From positions 1,736,001 through 1,800,000 of the forward strand of contig NZ_CCYK01000007.1 in assembly GCF_000826105.1 (NCBI RefSeq): a DNA stretch of 64,000 nt, given 5' to 3'. The notes below the pieces were generated by a model, which saw nothing but the letters and a program-made list of their open reading frames with translations, did no database searches and was not told the DNA's origin. Shown here piece after piece: positions 9,019 through 18,204 of the stretch. The translations under genes and the position numbers were made by a program. This DNA comes from Pseudomonas massiliensis (GTDB lineage Bacteria > Pseudomonadota > Gammaproteobacteria > Pseudomonadales > Pseudomonadaceae). The stretch's first letter is position 1; each line of letters starts with the position of its first letter.

Positions 9019-10046
9019 CGGCCTCGCTCCCCCAGCATCAGAAGCAGCGCGAACACCGGGGCGCCTACCAGGGCAGTGATCACACCCACCGGTAGCACCT
9101 GGCCCTTGACCAGGGTGCGCGAGAACAGGTCGGCGGCGATCAGGAAGAGCGCGCCACACAGTGCCGACAGGGGCACCAGCCGGCGGTGTCCGCTGCCTAC
9201 CCACAAGCGCAACGCATGGGGAATGACCAGGCCAACGAAGCCGATGGCGCCCACCTGTGAGACCAGTACGGCGGTGACCAGCCCGGCGGTGCCGATCAGC
9301 ACGATCTGTGAACGTCGCACTGCGATACCCATGGAGGCCGCGGCCTCGCTGCCGAAGATGAAGGCATCGAGGGTACGTCGTTCCGACCAGCTTACGGCCA
9401 GGCCGAGGGCCACCACTGGCAAGGTGAGCCAGACGGCGCCCCAGCGTACCCCGCTGAGGTTGCCCAGCAGCCAGAAGAGGATGCCGCGGGCCTGCTCGGC
9501 GTTGGCGGACTTGGCGATGAGCAGGGCGGTCAGGGCATTGAAGAGTTGCGAGCCGGCCACGCCGGCGAGGATGATAAGCCCGGCACTGCTGCGCAGGCGC
9601 GACGCCCTGACCAGCAGGGCGACCAGGGCAAATGCCAGCAGGGCGCCGCTGAAGGCGCCCAGGGGCAGGGAAAGCAGTCCGCCGCCGAGGCCGACGATGG
9701 CCACGAGCACAGCGCCGGTGGATGCCCCGGCGGAAATACCCAGCAGGTAAGGCTCGGCCAGCGGGTTGCGCAACAGCGCCTGGAGTATCACCCCGCACAG
9801 GGCCAGGCCCGCGCCACAGGCGGCGGCCACCAGGCTGCGTGGCAGCCGGTAGTTCCAGACGATGCCCTGGTCGATCGGGTCCAGCGGGTACTGGGCGCCG
9901 AGGGCATTGGCCACGGCCTTGAACACCACCGGCACTGCCAGGGAAGTTTCCCCCAGACTGATGGCGCCCAACAAGGCGATCAGCAGCAGGCCGCCGCCGA
10001 TGCCCAGCGGTAGCAGATAGCTTAGCCCTGAGCGCCAGCGGATCAT
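9015..10046 (-). CDS. ABC transporter permease, FecCD/BtuC family
   Basis: Encodes 343 residues with about ten hydrophobic helices, the usual architecture of the BtuC/FhuB/FecCD inner-membrane permeases. Typical motifs are RLPRSLVAAACGAGLALCGV near residue 70 and QALLRNPLAEPYLLGISAGA just after it, and the coupling-helix region VGAIGFVGLVIPHALRLWVG near residue 265. Its ATG overlaps the stop of the binding protein gene by four bases (ATGA) and its stop overlaps the ATPase start (GTGA), so all three proteins are translationally coupled. Substrate ambiguous (see binding protein). Confidence 0.95.
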   Translation of the reverse strand: MIRWRSGLSYLLPLGIGGGLLLIALLGAISLGETSLAVPVVFKAVANALGAQYPLDPIDQGIVWNYRLPRSLVAAACGAGLALCGVILQALLRNPLAEPYLLGISAGASTGAVLVAIVGLGGGLLSLPLGAFSGALLAFALVALLVRASRLRSSAGLIILAGVAGSQLFNALTALLIAKSANAEQARGILFWLLGNLSGVRWGAVWLTLPVVALGLAVSWSERRTLDAFIFGSEAAASMGIAVRRSQIVLIGTAGLVTAVLVSQVGAIGFVGLVIPHALRLWVGSGHRRLVPLSALCGALFLIAADLFSRTLVKGQVLPVGVITALVGAPVFALLLMLGERGR

Positions 10047-11047
10047 GGCGTCAATGCCTGGGTAGCCCTGGCCAGTTCTTCGATGCCGTTGAACAGCCGG
10101 TTTCCGGCGTGCAAGGCTTCGGCGTCGAGGATAACGATGCGGTCATGCTTGACCGCGTCCATGTTGCGGGTAACCGGGTCGGTGCGCAGGAAGCGAAGTT
10201 TTTCCTGGTAGTCATCCCCAGGGAAGCGACGGCGATCCATCCGGGCGATCACGATCATGCTGGGGTTGGCCTTGGCCAGGGTCTCCCAGCCGACGGTAGG
10301 CCACTCCTCGGTGGATGTCACTACGTTGCGCAGCCCCACGCTGGCCAAGAGGAAGTCGGCCACCCCTTGGCGGCCGGCCACGTAGGGATCGCTGGCCAGG
10401 TTGGCGCTGGAGAACCACACGACTGCGGAAAGATCCTTGGCCTGGTTGCCCGGCGCTTGGGCGGTGGCGGCGGCCAGGCGGCTTCGGTAGCCCTCGACCA
10501 GGGCGCTGCCGCGCTCCGGCACCCCGAAGATACGCGCCAGCTGAACGACGCTTTCATAGACGCTCTCGACGCGGAAGGGGCGAAGCCGGGTCCCATCAGC
10601 CCCGACCAGGTTGTCCTTGCCTTCGCAGTCGGAAGGCAGGATGTAGGTCGGCACGCCCAGGTCGTGAAACTGCTCGCGCGTACCCACTACCCCCTGAGGG
10701 CCCACCATCCATTCGAACTGGGCGATCACCAGCCCCGGGCGCTTGCCGATGACGGTCTCGAAGCCGGGCTCGTTGTTGGCCAGGCGCGGCACCTTGGCGT
10801 TCTGCTCGGCGTAGCGAGGGTCTACCGCGTTGAACCACAGGGAAGTGCCTGCCAGACGATCGCCCAGGCCCAGCGCATAGAGCATTTCGGTCGCGGCCTG
10901 GCCGATGGTCACCGCTCGCGCGGGTGCCTCCTGGAAACTGAGGGCCTGGCCGCAGTTGTCCAGGGCGACGGCGGTTTCCGGAGCGTCGGCGAAGGCGTTG
11001 CCGGCGAGGCAGACAAGAGCCACGCCAAGAAAGCGGAACGGGAGCAT
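10043..11047 (-). CDS. Periplasmic substrate-binding protein, BtuF/FepB-like
   Basis: About 334 residues starting with a signal peptide (MLPFRFLGVALVCLAG, cleavage likely after AFADA). The rest is a periplasmic binding protein of the class III fold with typical starts RAVTIGQAATEMLYALGLGD and RPGLVIAQFEW. An AAGGAT ribosome site supports the ATG at 11047 rather than a longer frame from 11101. First gene of the importer operon. No TonB-dependent receptor is adjacent and no B12 riboswitch is visible upstream, so cobalamin is suggested only by the neighbouring eutBC; an iron chelate is at least as likely. Confidence 0.9.
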   Translation of the reverse strand: MLPFRFLGVALVCLAGNAFADAPETAVALDNCGQALSFQEAPARAVTIGQAATEMLYALGLGDRLAGTSLWFNAVDPRYAEQNAKVPRLANNEPGFETVIGKRPGLVIAQFEWMVGPQGVVGTREQFHDLGVPTYILPSDCEGKDNLVGADGTRLRPFRVESVYESVVQLARIFGVPERGSALVEGYRSRLAAATAQAPGNQAKDLSAVVWFSSANLASDPYVAGRQGVADFLLASVGLRNVVTSTEEWPTVGWETLAKANPSMIVIARMDRRRFPGDDYQEKLRFLRTDPVTRNMDAVKHDRIVILDAEALHAGNRLFNGIEELARATQALTP

Positions 11048-11251
11048 GGAGCATCCTTGATGTCGATGGAAGAGCACCCGGCGTGGAGGAGAAGCAGTCA
11101 CGGCCTCCGTGCGCCGCCGACGCGGTGCTGGCCAGCTCCGACCATGAGGCGGCTCTGTCTTGATGGGTGCTGCATGATTTCACTCGGAAACCGGCGGACG
11201 GCATACTAAACCAATGCATCGTCGGGTACCACGCCAGGCTGTTACCAGCCT

Positions 11252-12412
11252 TTAGCCGTGTACGGCACGATACAAGGCCTTGATCAGGTCTGACTGGGTA
11301 ATGATGCCTACCAGATGCTGTTCCTGGTCGATGATGGGAATATGGCGATGGCCGTTTTCCGAAAACACGGGCACCAGGTCTATCAGCAGCCGGTCCTGGC
11401 TGGCGACCCGGACGGTGCGCGTCATGATCCGCCCCACGCCCTGGGTCTGGGAAGGGCGAGGCCGTAGCAGGGAGCGCAGCCGCCAGGCCATGCCTTCGTG
11501 GACGTCCAGGTCGATCTGGCGCATGAAGTCGGCCACAGTCACGATTCCCAGCAGGTGGCGGCGGCCGTCGACCACTGGCAACGCCTTGATCCGATGCTTG
11601 CGCATCAAGGCCCAGGCTTCTTTCAAAGGCATTTCCACTCGCGCGGCGAGCGGGTCCCGGGTCATCACATCCGCGCAGCGTACCTCGCCCATGGTGCGCT
11701 GGTAGGCCAGCGCTTCCACTTGCTCGAGCAGAGCTTCGAGGTCGTCCCGGCTGATGTCCAGCACTTGGTTGTGGCGCGACAGTACCGCGTCCAGGTCGCT
11801 GCGTTGCAGGCGCGTGGTCGCCGCGGCTGGCGCGGCCCGTTGCAGGTGTGGCCACGGTCGGCCGGTAAGGTTGTTGTAGAGCAGCCCGGCGGCCACCAAC
11901 AGCAATGAATCGAGCAGCACCGGGGTGACGGCGAAGGAAAAGTGCTCGCAGCCCATGAGCACCATCAACAGCGCTGAAGCGCCGCCGGGCGGATGCAGGC
12001 AACGCAAGGCCAGCATCACCGCGATGGCCAGGCCCACCGCCAGGCCCGCCGCCAGGGAAGCGTCCGGCACCCATTTGGCGCAGGCGATACCCGTGAGGGC
12101 TGAAAGGGTATTGCCGCCTACCACTGACCAAGGCTGGGCCAGCGGGCTGGACGGCACCCCGAACACCAGTACCGCGCTGGCCCCCAGTGGGGCGACCAGG
12201 GCCAGGGCGAGGGCCTGGTGATCGTGGGCAAGGAAACCGCCGACCCAGCCCGCTGCCAGCAAGGCGACCGACAGAATGCCGACTGCGGCGCCCATGCTGG
12301 CACGCCAGCGCTCACGCAGGTTGATCGGCTGGGGTTGTGGCCAAAGCGCGCGTACGAATACACCAAGGCGGGTATGCCTGGGCTCGTTCGGGTCAGGGGT
12401 AGGAACGGACAT
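11252..12412 (-). CDS. HPP-family membrane protein with tandem CBS domains
   Basis: Encodes 386 residues. The N-terminal ~175 residues hold four to five hydrophobic helices with the family signature LHPPGGASALL (about residue 136) that gives the HPP family its name. The C-terminal ~150 residues are two CBS motifs (VMTRDPLAARVEMPLKEAW and IMTRTVRVASQDRLLIDLV) that usually bind adenine nucleotides. HPP proteins are integral membrane proteins, some linked to nitrite transport in plants and cyanobacteria; the CBS pair suggests nucleotide-sensitive gating. It is upstream of the ABC importer on the same strand but 204 bases away, so probably a separate unit. Function unproven. Confidence 0.87.
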   Translation of the reverse strand: MSVPTPDPNEPRHTRLGVFVRALWPQPQPINLRERWRASMGAAVGILSVALLAAGWVGGFLAHDHQALALALVAPLGASAVLVFGVPSSPLAQPWSVVGGNTLSALTGIACAKWVPDASLAAGLAVGLAIAVMLALRCLHPPGGASALLMVLMGCEHFSFAVTPVLLDSLLLVAAGLLYNNLTGRPWPHLQRAAPAAATTRLQRSDLDAVLSRHNQVLDISRDDLEALLEQVEALAYQRTMGEVRCADVMTRDPLAARVEMPLKEAWALMRKHRIKALPVVDGRRHLLGIVTVADFMRQIDLDVHEGMAWRLRSLLRPRPSQTQGVGRIMTRTVRVASQDRLLIDLVPVFSENGHRHIPIIDQEQHLVGIITQSDLIKALYRAVHG

Positions 12413-12578
12413 CTTCTAGCAGTGAGCCTGTAGTGGCGCCCAGTAAGCGGGCAAATGAAGTTTGAGCGCGAGCCCAGCACCCTTCAGGGCGTGAGCATCC
12501 TGGAAAAAATAGCGAAGCTGCCGGCGTCGGCCCGCCAAGCCACCTGGGCCAGCTTCGCTGTTTGTCGCCACCGTCGAA

Positions 12579-14285
12579 TCAGATCGGCAGGGGCGGCGTG
12601 CGCGGTGGTATCTGGCGACGCTGGCCGGTGGCCTCGAACGCTGCGGCCAAGCGCAGCAAGGCATTGTCGTCGTAGGCGCGACCGGCGAACGTCAGCCCTA
12701 CCGGCATGCCAATGTCCGCCATTACCCCCATGGGTACAGTGACGGTGGGCACGCCAAGATGGCGTATCGCCAGGTTGCCGTTGGCCACCCAGACACCGTT
12801 GCTCCAGGCAATATCCGCCGAGGCAGGGTTTACGTCCGCATCCGCGGGCGCTACATCGGCCACGGTGGGGAATATCACAGCGTCCAGGCCGCGCTCGGTC
12901 ATCCAGTCTTCCAGGTCCAGCCGCCGGGTACGCTCCAGCCCGCGCAAGCCATCCGGCAGGGTCGGCAACTGGTCCCAGGGCGTGATGCCGCGCCTGGCCA
13001 TGTTTACGTACTCGTCCATGCCGGCGGCCAGGTCACCCTCGCGGTTGGGCAAAGTGCCGGGTTCGTGTGGGAAGATCCTCGGGCCGTCCACGTCCGCCAG
13101 GCGGTTCAGCCGGGGGTCGCCATTGGCCTGAAGGAAATCGTCGAAGGCCCAGGCGGTCAGGTCCCATAACTCGTGATGGAGGAACTCCCTGGACACCAGC
13201 CCCCGATTGTAGACAGTGGGGGCGCCGGGGCGGTCGCCTTCGCAGTTCGATACCAGCGGGAAGTCCACCTCGATGACCTCGGCGCCCGCAGCTTCCAACG
13301 CTTGACGCGCCTGTTGCCAGAGCGCGATGACCGAAGCGCGGGTCTGGATGCGTTGCCCGGTAGGGCCGCCGATACCCGGCTGCTCACTGGTGCCTGCCTC
13401 GGGGTCGGCATTGATATACATGCGCGGCACCCCCAGACGCTTGCCGGCCAGGCTGCTGGCAGGCGCGGCCAGCGCCAGGTAGGACGCCGGGCGCACCGAG
13501 GCTACCGGGGGAATCGGGACCCAGGGCTGCAGGCGCCAGAGGTCACCCCGAGGATCCGGGTCCGGCGCGACTATCACGTCCAGCACCTCCAGCAAGTCAG
13601 CCATGGTGCGAGCGAAGGGCACTACCACGTCCATGGTAGGCGTCAGCGGCCAGTTACCGCGCACCGAGATCACCCCGCGCGATGGGGTATAGGCGCACAG
13701 CCCATTGTTGGAGGCCGGGCCCCGTCCACTGGACCAGGTTTCCTCGGCAAGCCCGAAAGCGCTGAAACTGGCCGCGGTGGCGGTACCTGCGCCATTGGAT
13801 GAGCCAGAGGCGAACGGGGCGGTCAGGTAGGCCGCGTTATAGGGGCTCTCGGCGCGGCCATAGACCCCGCGCTGCATGCCGCCGTTGGCCATGGGCGGCA
13901 TGTTGGTCTTGCCCAGGCAGATGGCGCCGGCGGCCCGCAAGCGCTCGATGGTGAAGGCGTCGCGCTGGGCGACCAGTTCAGCGAAAGCCGGGCTGCCCGA
14001 AGCGGCCGTCAGGCCTTTGACCAGGTAGCTGTCCTTGGCCGTGTAGGGGATTCCATCCAGCGGGCCCAGGGTTTCGCCTCGCGCGCGACGAGCGTCTGAC
14101 GCGGCGGCTTCCTCCAATGCGGCGGGGTTGCGCACGACCATGGCGTTGAGCGCGGTAGCGGTGTCAAGGCGGTCGAAGGCATCGATCCGGGCCAGGTAGG
14201 CATGAACGAGGTCGACCGCGGTAAGCGTGCCGGCTTCGAGCGCGGCGCGCAGCTCGGCGATGGAGACTTCCGTAACTTGGAACAT
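12579..14285 (-). CDS. Amidase signature family hydrolase
   Basis: About 568 residues of the amidase signature (GatA/AtzF-like) family, which hydrolyses carboxamides with a Ser-Ser-Lys triad. The Lys lies in DGIPYTAKDSY (Lys84). The glycine/serine-rich core is FASGSSNGAGTATAASF followed by EETWSSGRGPASNNG, which departs from the common GGSSGGSA and DTGGSIR text but keeps serines at the right places. The ATG at 14285 starts at the usual MFQVTEVSIAEL; longer upstream frame is unlikely. Not GatA: no gatB/gatC neighbours and the core sequence is divergent. Substrate unknown. Confidence 0.88.
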   Translation of the reverse strand: MFQVTEVSIAELRAALEAGTLTAVDLVHAYLARIDAFDRLDTATALNAMVVRNPAALEEAAASDARRARGETLGPLDGIPYTAKDSYLVKGLTAASGSPAFAELVAQRDAFTIERLRAAGAICLGKTNMPPMANGGMQRGVYGRAESPYNAAYLTAPFASGSSNGAGTATAASFSAFGLAEETWSSGRGPASNNGLCAYTPSRGVISVRGNWPLTPTMDVVVPFARTMADLLEVLDVIVAPDPDPRGDLWRLQPWVPIPPVASVRPASYLALAAPASSLAGKRLGVPRMYINADPEAGTSEQPGIGGPTGQRIQTRASVIALWQQARQALEAAGAEVIEVDFPLVSNCEGDRPGAPTVYNRGLVSREFLHHELWDLTAWAFDDFLQANGDPRLNRLADVDGPRIFPHEPGTLPNREGDLAAGMDEYVNMARRGITPWDQLPTLPDGLRGLERTRRLDLEDWMTERGLDAVIFPTVADVAPADADVNPASADIAWSNGVWVANGNLAIRHLGVPTVTVPMGVMADIGMPVGLTFAGRAYDDNALLRLAAAFEATGQRRQIPPRTPPLPI

Positions 14286-14357
14286 GGGGCACCGGTTGAG
14301 ACGATCAGGTGAGAGCATTCTGGCCGTCACCTGACAAGACTGCAATCCTTGCCCAGG

Positions 14358-15548
14358 CTATTGCGCCTGAGCATTTCGGGCGTGGCGGTAATCGGCCACC
14401 GCCTCGTACACAGCCTTGCGCAACCGGTTGATCCCACCCAGTGGACGGTGGGCTTCCAGGCCATGCCAAGGGCTGAAGCGCATGTCGTCGCAAGCCAGGT
14501 TCTGTTCAGGGGTGTCGAAATCCTGGGGCGCAACTCGCAGATGCGCCACGGTACGATATGGCGAATCGCTCTCTTTCCAGGTCACGCTGGTGTCTTCAAG
14601 CGGCATGTAGCGGGCAGGGTCCTGCAGTTGGACCTGCAAGGCGAAGCAGGCTGGCTGGCGGTCCGCCGAAAGCTGCTGGAACAGCGCGTCGCGCAGAAAA
14701 TTGGGCTGGTCCCTGTTCATCTTCGGCAAGCTGTACGCCGGGCAGGCGGAGGGCTCGGGCACCACACGAAACTTGGCATTTTCAGGGCCGAAGCGGTAAG
14801 GCGACACGGAGTAATAGGTGGCGTCCACAGGGCTATCCGGCGCCTTGCTCAAGGTGGCGAAGGCAATGAGCAGGTGGCGTATCTGCCAGGTACGCGGGTC
14901 CCAACTGGGGAAGAAGGCCAGGGCCCGCTTGCCTTCGGCTTGGGCGGCGACATTCTGCCGGTATTCCGCCACGTCGCTGACGAAGAAATTGGGATGGTTG
15001 AACATGACAAAGTCCTGCTCACGACGAGCCTGCTGGCTGTCGAGCAATTGCGTGCCGGGAACGTCCAGCAGTTTGATCGCCATGCCGCGAGCGTCGGAAA
15101 GCTTGTCGAATTGCGGGTAAGCGTTGCCGTTGGACAAACGCACCCAGGCTGCCCATGTCTTGCCAGGTTCGCTGAATACGCCCTGGCGCCACTGGGCGGG
15201 CAGGTCGCTGGCCACTTCTACCTGAGCGCGCACGCAGCCATGGGCCTTGGCGTGGGCGTCGCGCAGGTAACGAGTATCGGTGCGGAAACGGTCGACGATA
15301 CGGATGGCGGTCTGGATCACGTCCTGAGTCATGGCGGCCTCGCCTTCGGGTATCTCTTCCACCGCCGCGACCGGGCCCGAAAAGCGCCAGGCGTACCAGA
15401 GGCTGGCGCCGCCCCAGCCAAGCAACCCCAGAATCGCCAATCCGATGACCAGCCGCGCCAGCCATCGACCGAGAATCAGCCAGGCGGCCGCCCATCGACC
15501 GCGGCCAGGGCCGCGCTTGCGTGAAATGAATAGGGTACGTTCAGTCAT
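14358..15548 (-). CDS. Membrane-anchored catalase-like haem protein
   Basis: Encodes 396 residues. A basic N-terminus (about 18-30) and one hydrophobic helix (about residues 30-52) anchor it, leaving a periplasmic domain similar to the small catalase-related (y4iL-like/SrpA) group. The catalase distal motif appears as RDAHAKAHGCVRAQVEV with the His conserved, and FVMFNHPNFFVSD recalls the catalase core. It is much shorter than true catalases and lacks the C-terminal parts. Its start overlaps the upstream di-haem cytochrome gene by four bases (ATGA), so the two are coupled. Peroxidase or lipid peroxide activity is a family-level guess. Confidence 0.8.
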   Translation of the reverse strand: MTERTLFISRKRGPGRGRWAAAWLILGRWLARLVIGLAILGLLGWGGASLWYAWRFSGPVAAVEEIPEGEAAMTQDVIQTAIRIVDRFRTDTRYLRDAHAKAHGCVRAQVEVASDLPAQWRQGVFSEPGKTWAAWVRLSNGNAYPQFDKLSDARGMAIKLLDVPGTQLLDSQQARREQDFVMFNHPNFFVSDVAEYRQNVAAQAEGKRALAFFPSWDPRTWQIRHLLIAFATLSKAPDSPVDATYYSVSPYRFGPENAKFRVVPEPSACPAYSLPKMNRDQPNFLRDALFQQLSADRQPACFALQVQLQDPARYMPLEDTSVTWKESDSPYRTVAHLRVAPQDFDTPEQNLACDDMRFSPWHGLEAHRPLGGINRLRKAVYEAVADYRHARNAQAQ

Positions 15549-17347
15549 GGCAGGCGAGACTCCAGTGGTGTGCCTAGCACCTTGAGGTATTCGAGCAGGG
15601 CCCAGCGCTCCTGGGGTTGCAACAGGCGGCCGATCACGCCGCTGCCCTGGGGACCATCGCGGAACTCATGGCCGCCGTTGCGGTTACCGGGGATGCGGGT
15701 ATCGAAGCGGAAGCCACCCGTGAAAGCACCGGTCTGATAGCCCAGGTGACGAGGATCGTATTCGAAGGTACCTCGATAAAAGGTCACGGCCCGCTCGTCC
15801 TGCGGGGATAGCAACTGATAGAGGTTGGGTACCGAGCCGTTATGCAGGAAGGGTGGCGTTGCCCAGACGCCGGCCAGCGGGCGGGCCTTGTAGGCGGCCT
15901 CTTCGCGTACGCCTATCGGCAAATCGAAGCCGTTCATGTGCCCCTGTTGTTCGGCGGGTATACCGGCGTCCGCATAGGCACGCTGCTCCACGAAAGCTGT
16001 GACCCAGGCCAGGCCCATGGCCACCGAGACGCTATGCAGGTCGATCTTCTCGGGTTTGGGATGGACGTCCAGGGCGCGCAGCTCTTCGGGTGTCCAGGCC
16101 AGCGCGGATAAGTCGAAGCGATGGTTGGCAATGTTGTCCGCTGCAGTCGGGTCGGTGCCGATCTGCGCCGTGGGCCACAGGGTCAGCTTCAGTTCCAGCC
16201 GTCCATTGGCTTCACGGCCACGGGGCTCGTGGCAATGGGCGCAGTTTTGCGTGAAGAGCGCGCGGCCCTGCGCTGCCAGGGGCAGGTCCACAGGGCCGAA
16301 GACATCCTCGGGCCAGGCCGGAGGGCGTAACCGCTGCAGGGTTTCCTCGATCAGGTGCAGGTCCTTCACCCGGACGCTCGACGGATAGCGATCCAGCCCC
16401 ATGCGAGGCTGGCCGTCCGCGTCGAAGTAGGACAGCGTGGCGCCCACGCCCAGTGATTCGCCGATATTGCGCGCCATCGGCTGCTGGGCCGAGCCGTTCC
16501 ACTGGACCCAGTCGAATTTCCAGATGTCCCACAGTTGCGGGTAATCAACGGGGGCGTTGCCGGCTCGATAGTTGTCCGGCGTGATGGCGTCGCCGAAGGC
16601 CGCGTTGGCGATACGCCCGAAGGCGTCGGTACGGCCGGGTCCTTCCTCAACAGGATAGAGCCCGCGGTGGGTGTCGTTCCAGGCCGCGCGCACGAATGCG
16701 AACAGCGACTGCTTGAGGGCAGCCTGTAGCTCGTCCTTGCCCTTGGGATAGCTATTGCCTAGCACCTTGCGGGCGAAGCGGTCGAACTTCCAGGGCAGGT
16801 AGGTGGTGGCGGCAAGGCTGGCGACCAATGCCTGGCCGAAGCTGCCACCGCGCAGGGTCGGCACGCTCGAGGGCAGTACGTGTTGCGCGGTTCCGCCGTC
16901 GATGCGCACCGCTGTTCCCCCATAGCGCAGTTCCCCGGTATGGCAGGCGGCACAGGTGATGTCTAGGTAGCGTTGGCCATCATCGGGGTTCAAGTGCTGG
17001 GTGAAGCCCACCGGCAACCGGCCGGAATTGGCGTCGGCAGCCGGCTGTTCGAAAAGAAAGCCGAAGCGCCCCAGGTTGCTCTGCAACGCAAAGGGAGTCG
17101 CCGAGAAGGGCTGCTCCAGGGCGGTGAACCACTGATAGCGCAGGCCTTTGACCTGTGTGCCCTGGGGCGTGAAGTAATACAGCTGGCGGTCCGCTGGGCT
17201 CCATTGATCGAGGTAGCGCACCTGCGTGGGCGCCTGGTAGGTGGGGAGATTCGGCCAGGCTACGTAATACAGCAACACAGCCAGGGCGAGCAGGAGCGCA
17301 ATGAGCAGGGCGAAGCTAAGGCGAGCGACACGACGCATTGGGGCCAT
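15545..17347 (-). CDS. Membrane-anchored di-haem cytochrome c
   Basis: Encodes 600 residues. A single N-terminal hydrophobic helix (about 8-30) anchors it facing the periplasm. Two c-type haem motifs are present: CAACH at residues 132-136 and CAHCH at 369-373. The length and spacing resemble the di-haem cytochrome c peroxidase-like proteins that often partner catalase-like proteins. It is translated with the downstream catalase-like gene (ATGA overlap). Another ATG three codons in (17338) is an equally possible start; neither has a clear ribosome site. Likely passes electrons to its partner, by inference. Confidence 0.83.
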   Translation of the reverse strand: MAPMRRVARLSFALLIALLLALAVLLYYVAWPNLPTYQAPTQVRYLDQWSPADRQLYYFTPQGTQVKGLRYQWFTALEQPFSATPFALQSNLGRFGFLFEQPAADANSGRLPVGFTQHLNPDDGQRYLDITCAACHTGELRYGGTAVRIDGGTAQHVLPSSVPTLRGGSFGQALVASLAATTYLPWKFDRFARKVLGNSYPKGKDELQAALKQSLFAFVRAAWNDTHRGLYPVEEGPGRTDAFGRIANAAFGDAITPDNYRAGNAPVDYPQLWDIWKFDWVQWNGSAQQPMARNIGESLGVGATLSYFDADGQPRMGLDRYPSSVRVKDLHLIEETLQRLRPPAWPEDVFGPVDLPLAAQGRALFTQNCAHCHEPRGREANGRLELKLTLWPTAQIGTDPTAADNIANHRFDLSALAWTPEELRALDVHPKPEKIDLHSVSVAMGLAWVTAFVEQRAYADAGIPAEQQGHMNGFDLPIGVREEAAYKARPLAGVWATPPFLHNGSVPNLYQLLSPQDERAVTFYRGTFEYDPRHLGYQTGAFTGGFRFDTRIPGNRNGGHEFRDGPQGSGVIGRLLQPQERWALLEYLKVLGTPLESRLP

Positions 17348-17558
17348 CCATGGTGAAATCGGGCGCCTTTATGCCCTATCGCCCGCATGATGGCAAGTGG
17401 CTATTTCGTGCTGCCCCCGGCAGTGAAAGGCTGCGTTTGGCGGGGATGGGTGAGCCAGGTAACTTTTCCTACAAGCATTTAAGGCGCTGCTTTATGGAAA
17501 GCCCCGGCCCAGGGCCTATACCTTGGAAAACCCCTCTCAAAGGATGCCGAACGCTGGC

Positions 17559-18068
17559 ATGGACATTCGCTATCGCAACACCCGTCGCGCGCCCCCCATT
17601 CGTTTCAGTTACCGCAGCCGCCAGGGCGCCATCAGCGAACATACGCTGCTGTACTGGCAGGAAAACAGCCTGGCTGTGCAGGGCCGCGAGCACACCGGTG
17701 CCTTCGCCAGCTTCCACAAGGCTTGCATGGTGCGGGTGCACGGAGGCGGCGAATGGTTGAACCAGGCGCAGGTGCCGCCGGCGCCTGATCCACTGGCGCG
17801 GCTCGCGGGTGGCTTCAGCCCCCGCATTTTCTTCTTCGGCTTTACCGCTGCGGAGCGTTTGCGACTGGAGCTGCTCGCAGCGGAAAAAGGCTTGCACGTA
17901 CTGCCCAAGCTGCCGAAGGCACTCGAATTCTGTTGCTGCGGGATGCGGGTGCGCTGGCGGGAGCTACAGCAGGCCTTCGACCGTAACGCCTGGGTATTAC
18001 ACCCGCAGCAACTGATGATCGCATTGGAAACCGGGGTGCTGCCGGAACATCACCCTTGGCTGTTCTAG
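17559..18068 (+). CDS. Conserved hypothetical protein, possible BRCT-like C-terminus
   Basis: About 169 residues from the ATG at 17559; ATG at 17544 and TTG at 17523 are possible longer starts. The N-terminal half is a basic, beta-rich stretch (PPIRFSYRSRQGAISEHTLL) and the second half has a pattern reminiscent of a BRCT domain (RIFFFGFTAAERLRLELLAAEKGLHV, spaced here as read in two parts: FFGFTAAERL and AAEKGLHVLPKL). I do not recognise a characterised homologue, so no function is assigned. A CCC triplet of cysteines (EFCCCG) near residue 130 is unusual. It stands alone between divergent and convergent neighbours. Confidence 0.7.
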   Translation: MDIRYRNTRRAPPIRFSYRSRQGAISEHTLLYWQENSLAVQGREHTGAFASFHKACMVRVHGGGEWLNQAQVPPAPDPLARLAGGFSPRIFFFGFTAAERLRLELLAAEKGLHVLPKLPKALEFCCCGMRVRWRELQQAFDRNAWVLHPQQLMIALETGVLPEHHPWLF

Positions 18069-18204
18069 GCCTGGCGAAACTGGGGTGAACGCCAGCAGCC
18101 TGGAAGTCCGGCCGTCGAAGCGGTGTGCAACGGTCGGCGCACTCAGGGAACCCTCGGGGCTGTGGCGAGGGTCACGACAGCAGAGCCTGAGAGCGTGATG
18201 GGCG

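Noticed and set aside
9019..9798. N-terminal extension of the ABC ATPase frame
   Set aside because: The extra 260 codons are antiframe text of the permease gene; GTG at 9018 gives a normal-length ATPase.
11048..11251. B12 riboswitch before the importer
   Set aside because: No B12 box or GGGAAGG/CCACTG block on the minus strand.
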